This document shows positions 15,253 to 23,458 of a stretch of DNA of 64,000 nt, one piece after another (the first letter of the stretch is position 1; every line of letters starts with the position of its first letter). The translations under genes and the position numbers were made by a program. The notes below the pieces were generated by a model. It saw only the letters and a list, made by a program, of their open reading frames with translations, did not search any database and was not told the origin of the DNA. The DNA is from Phyllobacteriaceae bacterium (GTDB lineage Bacteria; Pseudomonadota; Alphaproteobacteria; Rhizobiales; Rhizobiaceae): positions 61,368 to 125,367 of the forward strand of contig PAPF01000042.1 of assembly GCA_002708825.1 (NCBI GenBank), given 5' to 3'.

Positions 15253-16038
15253 TCAGATAAGCCCCTGACGCACGGCCTTGGCGACCGCCTGGATGCGGCT
15301 GACGCAATTGAGCTTGCGGCAGGCGGTCGTGAAATAGTGGTTGACCGTGTGTTCCGACAGGCCGGTGATAAACGCCATTTCAGCGCTCGTCTTGCCCTCG
15401 CCTGCCCAATAGAGGCATTCCTTCTCCCGCGCCGTCAGCGCGTCGTCGCCTTCCTTCATGCCGTTGCGAATGAATTGCGAAGCCGACTCGAATGTCGCGA
15501 GCGCCTCGACCACGAGTTCGGGACTGATGCGGCGAACGGGTTCGGCGGACAGGAAATGAAGGACCACGACCCCAAGTTCATCGGTGGGAATCGGAATCAG
15601 GATGCCGCCCGCTATGCCGCCGTCGGCAAAGGCCCGTTCCAGGACCTCGCCCTTCTTCTCCTCGCCGTCGGCACGGGGAGACGCCGCTGCCGAGGCGGGA
15701 TCGAGAGCGACGAGATTCCAGAGGACCGGCGCCGTGTGGCCACGCAGCGGACCCATGATATCGCAGCCGCTACGCTGAACGGCGCTGTCCAGTATCTCGA
15801 TGAAATAGGAAGACATGCTGGTCATCAGAAGGGAATCGGCCAGCGTTCCCCCCTTCAGATGTTTTGGCTTGCCCGTATAGATCAGGAAATCCTCGAAACC
15901 GTGCCTCTTGCACAGCTTGAGAAGTTGGGAAAAAGCATCGTGCGGTGAAGCCATCAGCCAAGACAGGCCCTCGACTATGAACCGACGCTGCGAAACCTCT
16001 TCTTCGGGCTTGCCCTGACTGACCAGTTCTCTCTTCAC
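15253..16038 (-). CDS. LuxR-family regulator with a degenerate ligand pocket (VisN/VisR-like candidate)
   Basis: Transcription factor with a GAF/autoinducer-like N-terminal region (about 20-190) and a C-terminal GerE HTH ('GLSEHTVNHYFTTACRKLNC'). The Trp/Tyr/Asp-Pro/Trp pocket signature of acyl-homoserine-lactone receptors is not visible, unlike in the LuxR at 13931. In rhizobia the LuxR-type pair VisN/VisR are master activators of flagellar genes and lie in the flagellar cluster, so this protein is a candidate equivalent; the assignment is contextual. The GTG at 16038 is chosen because GGAAGG precedes it and the sequence beyond is AT-rich. A TTG at 16104 is the longest option. Confidence 0.75.
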   Translation of the reverse strand: MKRELVSQGKPEEEVSQRRFIVEGLSWLMASPHDAFSQLLKLCKRHGFEDFLIYTGKPKHLKGGTLADSLLMTSMSSYFIEILDSAVQRSGCDIMGPLRGHTAPVLWNLVALDPASAAASPRADGEEKKGEVLERAFADGGIAGGILIPIPTDELGVVVLHFLSAEPVRRISPELVVEALATFESASQFIRNGMKEGDDALTAREKECLYWAGEGKTSAEMAFITGLSEHTVNHYFTTACRKLNCVSRIQAVAKAVRQGLI

Positions 16039-16116
16039 TTGCCTGACCTTCCACTGATTTCTTATTTTAGGAAACTCACGCCTTGGCTCATTGCGAAAAG
16101 TCAAATCCGGCGACTT

Positions 16117-16653
16117 TCAATGCGTGACATTCCCTGTCTTGGCCCCCTTCTGGCTGCTGACGTCCACATCCGTACCATGACCATCCTCGATAAGGTTCCT
16201 GCGCAACTCGTCGGGGGCGAAGCGATCCGCATGAACCACGATCACGTCCATCAGGTCACTGTCCGGCAGGGCAACAGTCAAGCGCTGTCTTACATTTTTG
16301 GTAATTGCAAACGGATTTACCGAGGGATGCATCATCTTCTGCGCGATATCCGGATCAAGAAGCAACTCCTGATATACTTCCTGCAGCCTGTCAGGGAGAA
16401 TCGTCTCCAGTCCGGGCTGCGCGCCAGGCCCCAGTTTCAGGATCACGTTCAATGTCCGGTACTCGGCCACCGTCCCATCACGAATCACCGGGGCGACCAG
16501 GATGCCGGAATCCCAGTAGGCCGGTTGCCCGTCCGTGGCGGCGAGCACCGGGATGCCGGCCTGTTGCGGGGCTTTCAACGTCAGCGTCGACAGGAAACCG
16601 CCGGCAAAGGCCGCGGCGATGGCGGCAAGGCCAAAAGCCAGACCCTTGATCAT
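16117..16653 (-). CDS. Membrane-anchored periplasmic protein, FliL-like layout
   Basis: The 178-residue product has one N-terminal hydrophobic segment ('GLAFGLAAIAAAFAGGFLS') and a periplasmic domain with 'LVAPVIRDGTVAEYRTLNVI' and a later 'VRQRLTVALPDSDLMDVIVV'. FliL proteins share the plan of one anchor plus a small periplasmic domain near the stator, but I cannot confirm membership. It resembles the protein at 11206 around the 'APV..G.V..Y' core. Its ATG overlaps the end of flgN by four bases, so it is the last gene of flhA-fliR-fliJ-flgJ-flgN plus this gene. Confidence 0.7.
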   Translation of the reverse strand: MIKGLAFGLAAIAAAFAGGFLSTLTLKAPQQAGIPVLAATDGQPAYWDSGILVAPVIRDGTVAEYRTLNVILKLGPGAQPGLETILPDRLQEVYQELLLDPDIAQKMMHPSVNPFAITKNVRQRLTVALPDSDLMDVIVVHADRFAPDELRRNLIEDGHGTDVDVSSQKGAKTGNVTH

Positions 16654-17042
16654 GGGCGGGCAGCGAGCGATGCGCTCGTATAGGTGCCGTCGTCCTCGCT
16701 GTCGCGAATCTCGCTGATGACAAGATCGGCCACGGAGCGCACGGCAAGGGCCTGGGCCTGAAGGCTTCGCGCATTGGCCTTCAGCTTTTCATCAAGCTCC
16801 TGCAGCCTTTCCCTGAGGCCGGCAATTGCCCGCCAGCCCGGATTGCCATTGACGGCGCGCGACAATTCGTAGAGCAGCCTGCTCTTGCGCGTGTTGCAGG
16901 CCTGGAGTTCCGACAGGCGCCGGTTGCGGAGCAACTCGCCTTCGCTGTCCAGGCAGGCGCCGATGGCATCCAGGACCTGGATGATCGAGTGGTGGTCCTC
17001 TTCCTCCCTGCCGGGAAAGGGTCTTGTCGCTTGCACGGCCAT
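16650..17042 (-). CDS. flgN: FlgN-like export chaperone
   Basis: FlgN chaperones the hook-filament junction proteins FlgK and FlgL to the export gate. The 130-residue product is helical throughout, with the FlgN-type central element 'LSELQACNTRKSRLLYELS' and a second long helix 'LDEKLKANARSLQAQALAV'. It lies 85 bases after the FlgJ-like gene and overlaps the FliL-like gene by four bases. FlgK and FlgL are encoded at 23934-26439. The family is weakly conserved, so the call combines pattern, size and position. Confidence 0.68.
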   Translation of the reverse strand: MAVQATRPFPGREEEDHHSIIQVLDAIGACLDSEGELLRNRRLSELQACNTRKSRLLYELSRAVNGNPGWRAIAGLRERLQELDEKLKANARSLQAQALAVRSVADLVISEIRDSEDDGTYTSASLAARP

Positions 17043-17127
17043 TCCGGATCACTCCACTTCTTGCAGCCTGTCCACCGTGCCAGGCGGCACAGCCGCCATC
17101 ACAGGGACGTTCAGGTTCGTCGCCGGT

Positions 17128-17487
17128 TCAGGTTCGCGGCCTTGCCAATTGCGCGCCGATCCTCTCGGCGATGCCAAGTCCGCCCTGGCTCGCAAATTCC
17201 TCGGCAATCTTCTCGCTCATCATGGATTTCCACATCTCTCCCGGCAGGCCCTCGCCATAGACGGACGAAGCATCGTCAGGCAGCATCGCCTCGATGAAAT
17301 TCTGCAGGACGAGCGCTTCGAAGCGGTTCAGCGCGGTCATGCCGGCGTCCGGCGCCTTCGCAGCACCATCGGCCGGCCCCGCAAGCGCCGCCCGCCAGTC
17401 CGCGCCGCCCGTCAGCGGGCGTTCCGGCGCCCTCATGTGAAGGTCGAGCAGGCCCGGCCCTGCAATCGCCGAAATCGGTCCATCCAT
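17128..17487 (-). CDS. flgJ: FlgJ-like rod-binding protein (no muramidase domain)
   Basis: Rod cap or scaffold for flagellar rod assembly. From the ATG at 17487 (GGAAAGG upstream) the product is 119 residues. The Rod-binding domain occupies the second half: 'ALNRFEALVLQNFIEAMLP' then 'GEMWKSMMSEKIAEEFASQG' and 'GIAERI'. It lacks the C-terminal peptidoglycan hydrolase domain of enterobacterial FlgJ, as is normal in alphaproteobacteria. It stands between the FliJ-like and FlgN-like genes. The longer open frame to 17616 reads through the end of the FliJ-like gene and is not preferred. Confidence 0.85.
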   Translation of the reverse strand: MDGPISAIAGPGLLDLHMRAPERPLTGGADWRAALAGPADGAAKAPDAGMTALNRFEALVLQNFIEAMLPDDASSVYGEGLPGEMWKSMMSEKIAEEFASQGGLGIAERIGAQLARPRT

Positions 17488-17563
17488 TGGCTGGCCTTTC
17501 CTTCTTCTTCCCGTTGCCCGTCCCATCCGGTCCGGCCATCCGCTTGCCGGAAAAACTACGCGA

Positions 17564-17965
17564 TCATACTTGCCGGAAACTGGTCCCGGCCCGGTTGGCG
17601 CGCGAGGCCCAGTCACTGCCGCTTTCTTCCTGCGAGGCGGCGCTGGCCTCGCCCTCGATGGCCGTCAGGCGCTCGCCCAGCCGCTCCTTCTGGCGCTCAC
17701 GGCGCTTGCGCTCCCGTTCCACCGCGTCCCGCTCACTTGTCAGGCGCGCCTTTTCGGCCTTCAGTTCCGATTGCTTGCGCACGACCAGATCCGGAAAGAG
17801 ATCCATGGCCAGCGAGGGCCCTTCCGCAAAGACATCGAGCGAGCGCAGGTCATCCTCGACAGCACGGAGCTTTCCGGACAGATGGGTGCTGCGCGCCATG
17901 TTCAGGTTTTCCAGTTGCCCGGCCAGATGCACCAGCCTTCGCATGTCCTTGCGCTTGTCCCGCAT
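17564..17965 (-). CDS. fliJ: FliJ-like coiled-coil protein
   Basis: A 133-residue, highly charged coiled-coil protein ('SERDAVERERKRRERQKERL') with the length and helix plan of FliJ, the stalk of the flagellar export ATPase. It lies just after fliR and before the FlgJ-like gene, a place where rhizobia carry a FliJ-like gene. GGAGG lies seven bases before the ATG at 17965; the much longer open frame upstream runs antisense-like through fliR in a different frame and is not real. Sequence alone cannot distinguish FliJ from other coiled-coil proteins. Confidence 0.65.
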   Translation of the reverse strand: MRDKRKDMRRLVHLAGQLENLNMARSTHLSGKLRAVEDDLRSLDVFAEGPSLAMDLFPDLVVRKQSELKAEKARLTSERDAVERERKRRERQKERLGERLTAIEGEASAASQEESGSDWASRANRAGTSFRQV

Positions 17966-17994
17966 TCGGAGACCTCCCCCTGCCCTTGCCCCGG

Positions 17995-18747
17995 CTACCG
18001 GAAGAACGCCATGTCCGGCACGGCCGCGGCGAACTGGCTGACCATGGAGGGCACGGCGAAATAGGAAATCAGCAACCCGCCGAACAGGACGAAGGGCAGC
18101 GAAATGAAATAGATCGGTATCTGCGGCGTGAGCTTGTTCAGCAGGCCGACGATCAGGTTGATCAGGATGCCGTAGGCGAGGAACGGGCCGCCGAGCCTGA
18201 GCACCATCAGGAATGCGTCGTTGAGGCGCTCGCCGATGCGGGCGAGCAGGCGCGAGGGCTCCAGCAGCCCGTCGGGCGGGATGATCGAATAGGAGCGGAT
18301 CAGGCCGATGATCACCGCGTGGTGGGCATTGAGCAGAAAGAACAGGACCAGGGCCGCCATGGCGAGGAAAGCACCGAATGCGGCTTGCGGCTCGGCCTCG
18401 GTGACCGGCGTGCCCATCATGGTGCCGAAACCCATCGACATGGCCGCGGCCGCGGCAATGAATTCGAGGGCCGCGAAGAGCAGGCGCACGAGCAGGCCGA
18501 GAAAGGCGCCGACAATGGTTTCGGTCACGATCAGGAGATAGAAGCGGGACGGATCGGACGGCGAGAGCGCCGGCAGGCTGGTCCAGACAAGCGGGGCCAG
18601 CGCGACGCTGAGCGCGACGGCGGTCATCAGGCGGATGCGCATGGAAACGCGGACGGAGGAAAAACCGGGGACCACCATGAGGCATCCGCCGATCCGGCAG
18701 AAGATGACGATCATCGGCAAGAGAAGCGTGGCGGCGAAATCGTTCAT
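17995..18747 (-). CDS. fliR: FliR, flagellar export gate protein
   Basis: Membrane component of the FliPQR export gate. The 250-residue product has the expected series of hydrophobic helices and the family motifs '[20 protein letters not shown]' and '[12 protein letters not shown]', '[15 protein letters not shown]' and '[17 protein letters not shown]'. Its ATG overlaps the flhA stop by four bases (ATGA), so it is translated together with FlhA. FliQ is at 22336; FliP is not in the window. Confidence 0.96.
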   Translation of the reverse strand: MNDFAATLLLPMIVIFCRIGGCLMVVPGFSSVRVSMRIRLMTAVALSVALAPLVWTSLPALSPSDPSRFYLLIVTETIVGAFLGLLVRLLFAALEFIAAAAAMSMGFGTMMGTPVTEAEPQAAFGAFLAMAALVLFFLLNAHHAVIIGLIRSYSIIPPDGLLEPSRLLARIGERLNDAFLMVLRLGGPFLAYGILINLIVGLLNKLTPQIPIYFISLPFVLFGGLLISYFAVPSMVSQFAAAVPDMAFFR

Positions 18748-20843
18748 CCCACCGAGCCGATGACGTTGACTTCGACGCCGCGGGCGATCTCGACATGCGA
18801 CAGCACGGGAAGCGACGGGAACAGCCGTTCGAGGATCATGCGCACATAGGTGCGCGCTTCCGGGGAGGTCAGCACGGCGAACTGCTTGGACTGGTCGAGC
18901 AGCTTGTTGATCGCCGTAGACGCCTCGCGTCCGAAGGTTTCAAGCTGGCGCGGATCCATGTCGAATTCGCGGACATCGCCATTGGCATCGCGCTTGAGGC
19001 TTTCCTGGAAAACGAGATCCCAACGGCCGCCAAGGCGAAGCACGTTGAGCACGCCGTTCTCGGCAAGGTCGCCGCAGATCTGCTGGGCCATGCGCATGCG
19101 CACATGTTCGACAAGCTTCTCGGTGCGGCGGACATGCGGGGCGACTTCGGCGATCGCCTCGATGATGAGCGGCAGGTTGCGGATCGAGACCCGGTCGGCC
19201 AGCAGCATCTTCAGCACGGCCTGCAGGCCCGGATAGGAAATATGCGTGGAGCACAACTCGTCGGTCAGCTTGCGGTATTCCGGATCGAGCTGTTCGATGA
19301 GGCGCTTGGTATCGCGGTAGGACAGAAGCTGGGGCAGGTTGTTGCGGATGACCTCGCTCAGATGCGTGAGCAGGACCGAGAGGTTGTCCACCGTGGCAAT
19401 GCCCATGCGCTTGAGGTCGGCGGCGAAATTCTGCGGCACCGACAGCGCCGGCATGCCGAAGGCCGGTTCCTTCACCGGTTCGCCCGGTATGTCGGGCAGC
19501 GGCTTGTTGCCGGTCAGGGCCAGCACTTCGCCGAGACGCAGTTCGTGCAACGAGAAAGCGGTGCCGTGGATGCGGATCTGGTAGGCCTTCTGCGGCAGGG
19601 CCAGGTCCTCGGAAATCTTCACCTCGGGAATCACGAAGCCGTATTGCGTGGCGAACTTCTTGCGCATGCGGGCCATGCGGAAGGCCAGTTCCTCCTGCGA
19701 GCCGAGGAAGGCGGTTGCAATCTGCTTGCCGAAGGCGACCTCGATCTCGGCGGTCTTCAGCGAGGCCTTCATGGAGTTTTCCTCCACGGCGGCCTTGGCG
19801 CGATCCTCCTTCTCCCGCGCGCGCTCCTCCGACAGGTTCTGGCGGAAACGCTGGCGGTTGACCGTGAAGCCGACAGCGGCAAAACCGGCGGCAAGGGCAA
19901 GGAAGGGCACGAGCGGCAAGCCCGGCATGACCGCGAGCAGCAGCATGAGGGCGGCAGCCACGTAAAGCGCGCGCGGATAGTGGCCGAGCTGCGCGAAGAC
20001 CGCGACGTCGGCCGAACCGCGCGTACCGCCCTTGGAGACCAGCAGGCCGGCGGCCAGGGAGACGATGAGCGCCGGGATCTGGGAGACCAGGCCATCGCCG
20101 ACGGACAGCTTGATGAACACGTCGCCGGCTTCCGACAGCGACATGCCGTGGCGTGCATAGCCGATGATGATCCCGCCGAAGATATTGATGGCGGTGATGA
20201 TGAGACCGGCGATGGCATCGCCGCGCACGAATTTCGAGGCGCCGTCCATGGAGCCGAAGAAGGCGCTTTCCTCCTCCAGTTCCTTGCGCCGCGCCTGTGC
20301 CTCCTTCTCGTTGATGATGCCGGCCGACAGGTCCGCGTCGATGGACATCTGCTTGCCCGGAATCGCATCGAGGGTGAAGCGCGCGCCGACTTCCGCGATG
20401 CGCGTCGAACCCTTCGTGATGACGACGAAATTGACGATGACGAGAATGAGGAAAACGACGACGCCGATGACGAAATCGCCACTCATGACGAACTGGGAGA
20501 AGCCGGAAATGACATAGCCCGCGGCATTCACCCCTTCGTGTCCCTCCGACAGGATGAGGCGCGTGGTGGATATGTTGAGCGCCAGGCGCAGCATGGTGGC
20601 GATCAGCAGAACGGTCGGGAAGGCTGAGAAATCCAGCGGCCGGGCGATCCAGAGCGAGACCATGAGGATGAGGACCGACAGCGCAAGGGAGACCGCCAGA
20701 CCCAGGTCGATCAGGAATGTCGGCACCGGCAGGAACAGGATGGACAGGATGAACACGATACCGCCGGCCAGCGCGATATCGGTGGGACGTCCGGGCAATG
20801 TGGAGACGGCAGGTGCGGCCACGTCAGACCCCTCTTTCGGCAT
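18744..20843 (-). CDS. flhA: FlhA, flagellar export gate protein
   Basis: FlhA uses the proton motive force and binds export substrates through its large cytoplasmic domain. The N-terminal half holds about eight membrane helices, beginning with '[20 protein letters not shown]', and contains the FHIPEP-type region ('[20 protein letters not shown]', '[20 protein letters not shown]'). The C-terminal cytoplasmic domain follows from about residue 340. The ATG at 20843 gives 699 residues and a normal N-terminus; a GTG at 20888 is the longest option. It heads flhA-fliR-fliJ-flgJ-flgN-FliL-like. Confidence 0.96.
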   Translation of the reverse strand: MPKEGSDVAAPAVSTLPGRPTDIALAGGIVFILSILFLPVPTFLIDLGLAVSLALSVLILMVSLWIARPLDFSAFPTVLLIATMLRLALNISTTRLILSEGHEGVNAAGYVISGFSQFVMSGDFVIGVVVFLILVIVNFVVITKGSTRIAEVGARFTLDAIPGKQMSIDADLSAGIINEKEAQARRKELEEESAFFGSMDGASKFVRGDAIAGLIITAINIFGGIIIGYARHGMSLSEAGDVFIKLSVGDGLVSQIPALIVSLAAGLLVSKGGTRGSADVAVFAQLGHYPRALYVAAALMLLLAVMPGLPLVPFLALAAGFAAVGFTVNRQRFRQNLSEERAREKEDRAKAAVEENSMKASLKTAEIEVAFGKQIATAFLGSQEELAFRMARMRKKFATQYGFVIPEVKISEDLALPQKAYQIRIHGTAFSLHELRLGEVLALTGNKPLPDIPGEPVKEPAFGMPALSVPQNFAADLKRMGIATVDNLSVLLTHLSEVIRNNLPQLLSYRDTKRLIEQLDPEYRKLTDELCSTHISYPGLQAVLKMLLADRVSIRNLPLIIEAIAEVAPHVRRTEKLVEHVRMRMAQQICGDLAENGVLNVLRLGGRWDLVFQESLKRDANGDVREFDMDPRQLETFGREASTAINKLLDQSKQFAVLTSPEARTYVRMILERLFPSLPVLSHVEIARGVEVNVIGSVG

Positions 20844-21385
20844 TCGATCAGGGTCCACCCTAGCGGCGCTAGCTTGTGCGAAATTCACGGGCGCGAATCC
20901 GGCCTTCCAAGTGGTTCATTTAACGCTAATTTAAGGGGTGGCGCGCTACCGCTTGCTGCAAGCGAACAGTCCGGTTCCGGACCTGCATGACGCAACTTCG
21001 CGGCCCGGTATGCGCCGGATGTCCTGAACCGCCTTCTTCACGAATCCACCGCCAGCCTCTTGCCGGGATGGCGCAATTCGTTCGCGGTTCACCTTTGACA
21101 GCATTGACTAGCAGGTTGATCTCATCAGCCTTCATGGCGGACAGCCGGGCCATATCCCTGCCACTTTATGTCCCGGCTGCCGCCTCTTTTTTCGCGCCCC
21201 CCTGCGAGAATCCGGGGGCTACGCGGTAGCGCTTCATCAATCACCGGGATGTTCAATCGGCTCGCGCACTTGCCTTCGGGCAAGGGCATGAAACCCGACA
21301 GTACCGCTCTTGAAGCGGCATGTTTCCATTCATCCACATTCGCCAGGACGGTTCTATACGCCCCGGCCGCCCCCGAACGAAATCC
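20844..21385. other. Intergenic region upstream of flhA (no convincing gene)
   Basis: About 540 bases without a supportable gene; several short open frames in all directions lack ribosome sites and family features. The part next to flhA is AT-rich near 20919-20938, a likely promoter area, and holds two adjacent inverted repeats (listed separately). No terminator or RNA gene is recognised in the rest. Confidence 0.6.
20950..20981. promoter_or_regulatory. Two adjacent inverted repeats upstream of flhA
   Basis: CGCTTG-CTG-CAAGCG (20950-20964) and TCCGG-TT-CCGGA (20970-20981) lie five bases apart, roughly 110-140 bases upstream of the flhA start and just beyond an AT-rich stretch. Their closeness suggests a regulator site for the flhA operon; no known consensus is matched. 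Confidence 0.4.
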
Positions 21386-21817
21386 ATGCCCCGTCTCGCT
21401 GTCATCCTCCTGCTGGCCCTTTGTACCCTTGCGGCGACGATGCGGTCACCGTCCGCCGGTTCGGCGAGAACCCTCTTTTCCGGCCAGGTTCCGCCACGCG
21501 AGAACCCGCATTTCCATGCCCTCCGCGAATTGGCGATCCATTCGGGGCCCGAAGCCGGTTTCAGGCTGCGCATTGTCAACCGCAGCGGCCGGGCAGAACG
21601 GCTCACCCTGGAACTGGCAGCACCAGACAGGAAACACCGCTTCCGGCTTGTCGGATTCAATCCGGTCCTCGCTCCAGGCCGGAAGACGGATTTCCTGTTG
21701 ATCGTGGCGCCCGGCGCGGCCGCGGGCGAGCGGCGGCTGACCGTGTGCCTGAAGCGCGAGACCGGCGGTGCGCCCGCACGGCGGGAATGCATCGGGCTTC
21801 GCACCCGCGCGATGTGA
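21386..21817 (+). CDS. Exported hypothetical protein
   Basis: The 143-residue product starts with a signal peptide ('PRLAVILLLALCTLAATM') and continues as a small beta-rich domain ('GFRLRIVNRSGRAERLTLEL' and 'FLLIVAPGAAAGERRLTVCL') resembling an immunoglobulin-like fold such as the one at the end of FixG-type proteins. I do not recognise a specific family. The ATG at 21386 is chosen because the signal peptide starts there. It is the only plus-strand gene between flagellin 2 and ftcR, and it interrupts the usual fliQ-flhA adjacency together with its convergent neighbour. Confidence 0.6.
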   Translation: MPRLAVILLLALCTLAATMRSPSAGSARTLFSGQVPPRENPHFHALRELAIHSGPEAGFRLRIVNRSGRAERLTLELAAPDRKHRFRLVGFNPVLAPGRKTDFLLIVAPGAAAGERRLTVCLKRETGGAPARRECIGLRTRAM

Positions 21818-21831
21818 TGAATGGCGCCTCG

Positions 21832-22101
21832 TCAGCGCAGCCGGTAGAGCGAGACGAGCTTGTCCCGTACGTCGAAGAGATGCCCGTCGCGGGCGCCGGT
21901 CTCGCGCAGGATCATGTCGAGCAGAAAGGCGAATAGGCGTCCCGCCTCGCCGGCATGCACCGGTTCGTATGCCAGGACTTCCCGCCAGACCTGTTGCACC
22001 TTGCGATCCGTTTCCACGATGACCGGGTCATCGTCATTGTCGATCGCCTGCACGAGCAATGCCTCGTGCCGTTCGAGTTGCGCAAGGAGGAGGTCCAGCA
22101 T
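21832..22101 (-). CDS. Small helical hypothetical protein, paralogue of the one at 14777-15067
   Basis: The 89-residue product is predicted helical and soluble. Its core 'AI.NDDD', 'TDRKVQQVWREVLAYEP', 'GEAGRLFAFLLDMILRE' aligns with the protein at 14777-15067 (19 identities in 51 columns without gaps). No named family is known to me. It lies 234 bases downstream of fliQ on the same strand, where rhizobial genomes normally continue to flhA. The ATG at 22101 with GGAAACC before it is preferred over the one at 22158. A flagellar accessory or chaperone role is suggested only by location and size. Confidence 0.75.
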   Translation of the reverse strand: MLDLLLAQLERHEALLVQAIDNDDDPVIVETDRKVQQVWREVLAYEPVHAGEAGRLFAFLLDMILRETGARDGHLFDVRDKLVSLYRLR

Positions 22102-22335
22102 GGTTTCCGACCGGGATTGCGTGGCGCTCGCGACATGCCACCTGGCAGGCGCCTTCATGCACCCGACCCCGGAGCTATAGGACAGTGCCCGGCAAAACGC
22201 AGCCGGTTCCTTTACCGGTGGTTAACCATAGAAATTGCGTAAAATGCGGAATTCCGCGGTTTCCTGGTCGTGCCGGGGTGCGTCAGGGACCCGGCCGGTG
22301 CCGACAGGAGCGGTTCTTGCGGGACAGTGGCGGGC

Positions 22336-22602
22336 TCAGAACCCGGTCTGGATCCGTCCGTAAAGGACGTTGGTCAGGACGAGGAGCTTGCTGCCGACGA
22401 AGCCCGCGGCCAGCGTGCTCGAAAAGAAGACAATCATGATCTTCGGCACAAAGGTCAGCGTGACTTCCTGCACCTGTGTCAGTGCCTGGAAAAGGGCGAT
22501 GGCGATACCGGCGGCCATGGCGGGCACGACCGCCGGCGCGGAAACGATCATGACCGTCCACATGGAAAACTGCACCAGGTCCAGTGCGTCGGTGGCGTTC
22601 AT
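22336..22602 (-). CDS. fliQ: FliQ, flagellar export gate protein
   Basis: Small membrane subunit of the FliPQR export gate. The 88-residue product has two hydrophobic helices ('WTVMIVSAPAVVPAMAAGIA' and 'KIMIVFFSSTLAAGFVG') joined by the FliQ motif 'ALFQALTQVQEVTLTFVPK'. Its ATG overlaps the flgD stop by four bases. It is the last gene of the flgE-flgK-flgL-flaF-flbT-flgD-fliQ run. Confidence 0.97.
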   Translation of the reverse strand: MNATDALDLVQFSMWTVMIVSAPAVVPAMAAGIAIALFQALTQVQEVTLTFVPKIMIVFFSSTLAAGFVGSKLLVLTNVLYGRIQTGF

Positions 22603-23003
22603 TGGCCGATGACCGTGCCGGCCGTGACCGGCAGTTCCCTGCCGTTGTCGAGGATGGCGACCAGCCCCGTATTGCCGATCCGCACCTCTTCCACAGTGCC
22701 GCTGACCGTGCCGTCGGCACTGGTGATGGTGCGCCCGACGATGCTGTCGACCTGGGAGACCACCGAGGCGGCGAGCAGGATCTCAAGCTTGTTGTTGATC
22801 TGGATGTTCTGCTCGACATTGGAGAAACTCGCCAGCTGCGAAACATACTGGCTGGCGTCCATCGGCTCCGTCGGATCCTGGTTCTTCATCTGGGTGACCA
22901 GGATCTGCAGGAAGGTGTCGTAGTTGAGCATGTTGGTGGCTTGCGCCCCGGCAGCGGGCGTAGCCTGGGCGCTGCTGGCGCCGATCGCGGATATGGCGGT
23001 CAT
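22599..23003 (-). CDS. flgD: FlgD, hook capping protein
   Basis: FlgD caps the growing hook and directs FlgE polymerisation. The 134-residue product has the conserved N-terminal element 'YDTFLQILVTQMKNQDPTEP' and 'QYVSQLASFSNVEQNIQINN', ending in a short beta-rich segment. It lacks the large C-terminal Tudor/FN3 part of enterobacterial FlgD, as is common in rhizobia. It overlaps flbT upstream and fliQ downstream by four bases each. Confidence 0.95.
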   Translation of the reverse strand: MTAISAIGASSAQATPAAGAQATNMLNYDTFLQILVTQMKNQDPTEPMDASQYVSQLASFSNVEQNIQINNKLEILLAASVVSQVDSIVGRTITSADGTVSGTVEEVRIGNTGLVAILDNGRELPVTAGTVIGQ

Positions 23004-23458
23004 CGCATCACCATCCTGTCGGCACCCATGAAGCCCGGCTCGGCCAGCGGCATCTCGGTGGACGGCGCGCTGGCGAGAATCTGCGCTTCGAGCGGGAAAA
23101 GCGCGCGGGTGGACCGCATCGCCTCGAAATACATCTTCTGGTGCACCATCCGGTCGATGTCCTTGAGTTCGGACAGGATGTGCTCGTTCTCGAATGCGGC
23201 CAGCAGGCCAGGCATCTGGTTCTTGTAGACCAGCATGGCCGGCTCGGTCTCGTTTGGCGCCATGAGCATGACCTGGACGATGAAGTAGAGCTGCTTGAGC
23301 GGCGTCGTCGCGTCGGAGGCCTGGAGAATGTGGTTCTCAAGCAGGAAGTTCACATCGTTGAGGATTTCAATGGCCGTCTTGCGGTCCACGCGCAGAACGG
23401 CCCCGTTGATGTAGATCTTCTCGTTTGCCTTGAGCGAAATCTTGAATGTGCTTTTCAT
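23000..23458 (-). CDS. flbT: FlbT, post-transcriptional regulator of flagellin
   Basis: In Caulobacter FlbT binds the 5' leader of flagellin mRNA and destabilises it until the hook is complete; in some rhizobia and Brucella it acts positively. The 152-residue product matches the family throughout, from 'FKISLKANEKIYINGAVLRV' to 'LYFIVQVMLMAPNETEPA'. It is coupled to flaF and flgD by four-base overlaps (ATGA). A plausible target is the folded leader of flagellin 1 at 10941-10969. Confidence 0.96.
   Translation of the reverse strand: MKSTFKISLKANEKIYINGAVLRVDRKTAIEILNDVNFLLENHILQASDATTPLKQLYFIVQVMLMAPNETEPAMLVYKNQMPGLLAAFENEHILSELKDIDRMVHQKMYFEAMRSTRALFPLEAQILASAPSTEMPLAEPGFMGADRMVMR

Noticed and set aside
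17966..18796. N-terminal extension of the FliJ-like frame
   Set aside because: It runs through fliR in a different frame; a good ribosome site exists at the internal ATG (17965).
18795..20627. A 610-codon open frame antisense to flhA
   Set aside because: Composed mostly of His, Asp, Glu and Arg without domains; it mirrors codon bias of flhA.
9902..20877. A shared GCTAGCTTGT 10-mer near the fliF start (9902-9911) and the flhA start (20868-20877) as a class-specific flagellar promoter element
   Set aside because: It occurs in opposite orientation relative to the two genes and only twice; other flagellar operons here lack it, so coincidence cannot be excluded.
20926..21153. A 75-codon minus-strand open frame upstream of flhA
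   Set aside because: No ribosome site, no family features, and it covers the likely flhA promoter and the two inverted repeats.
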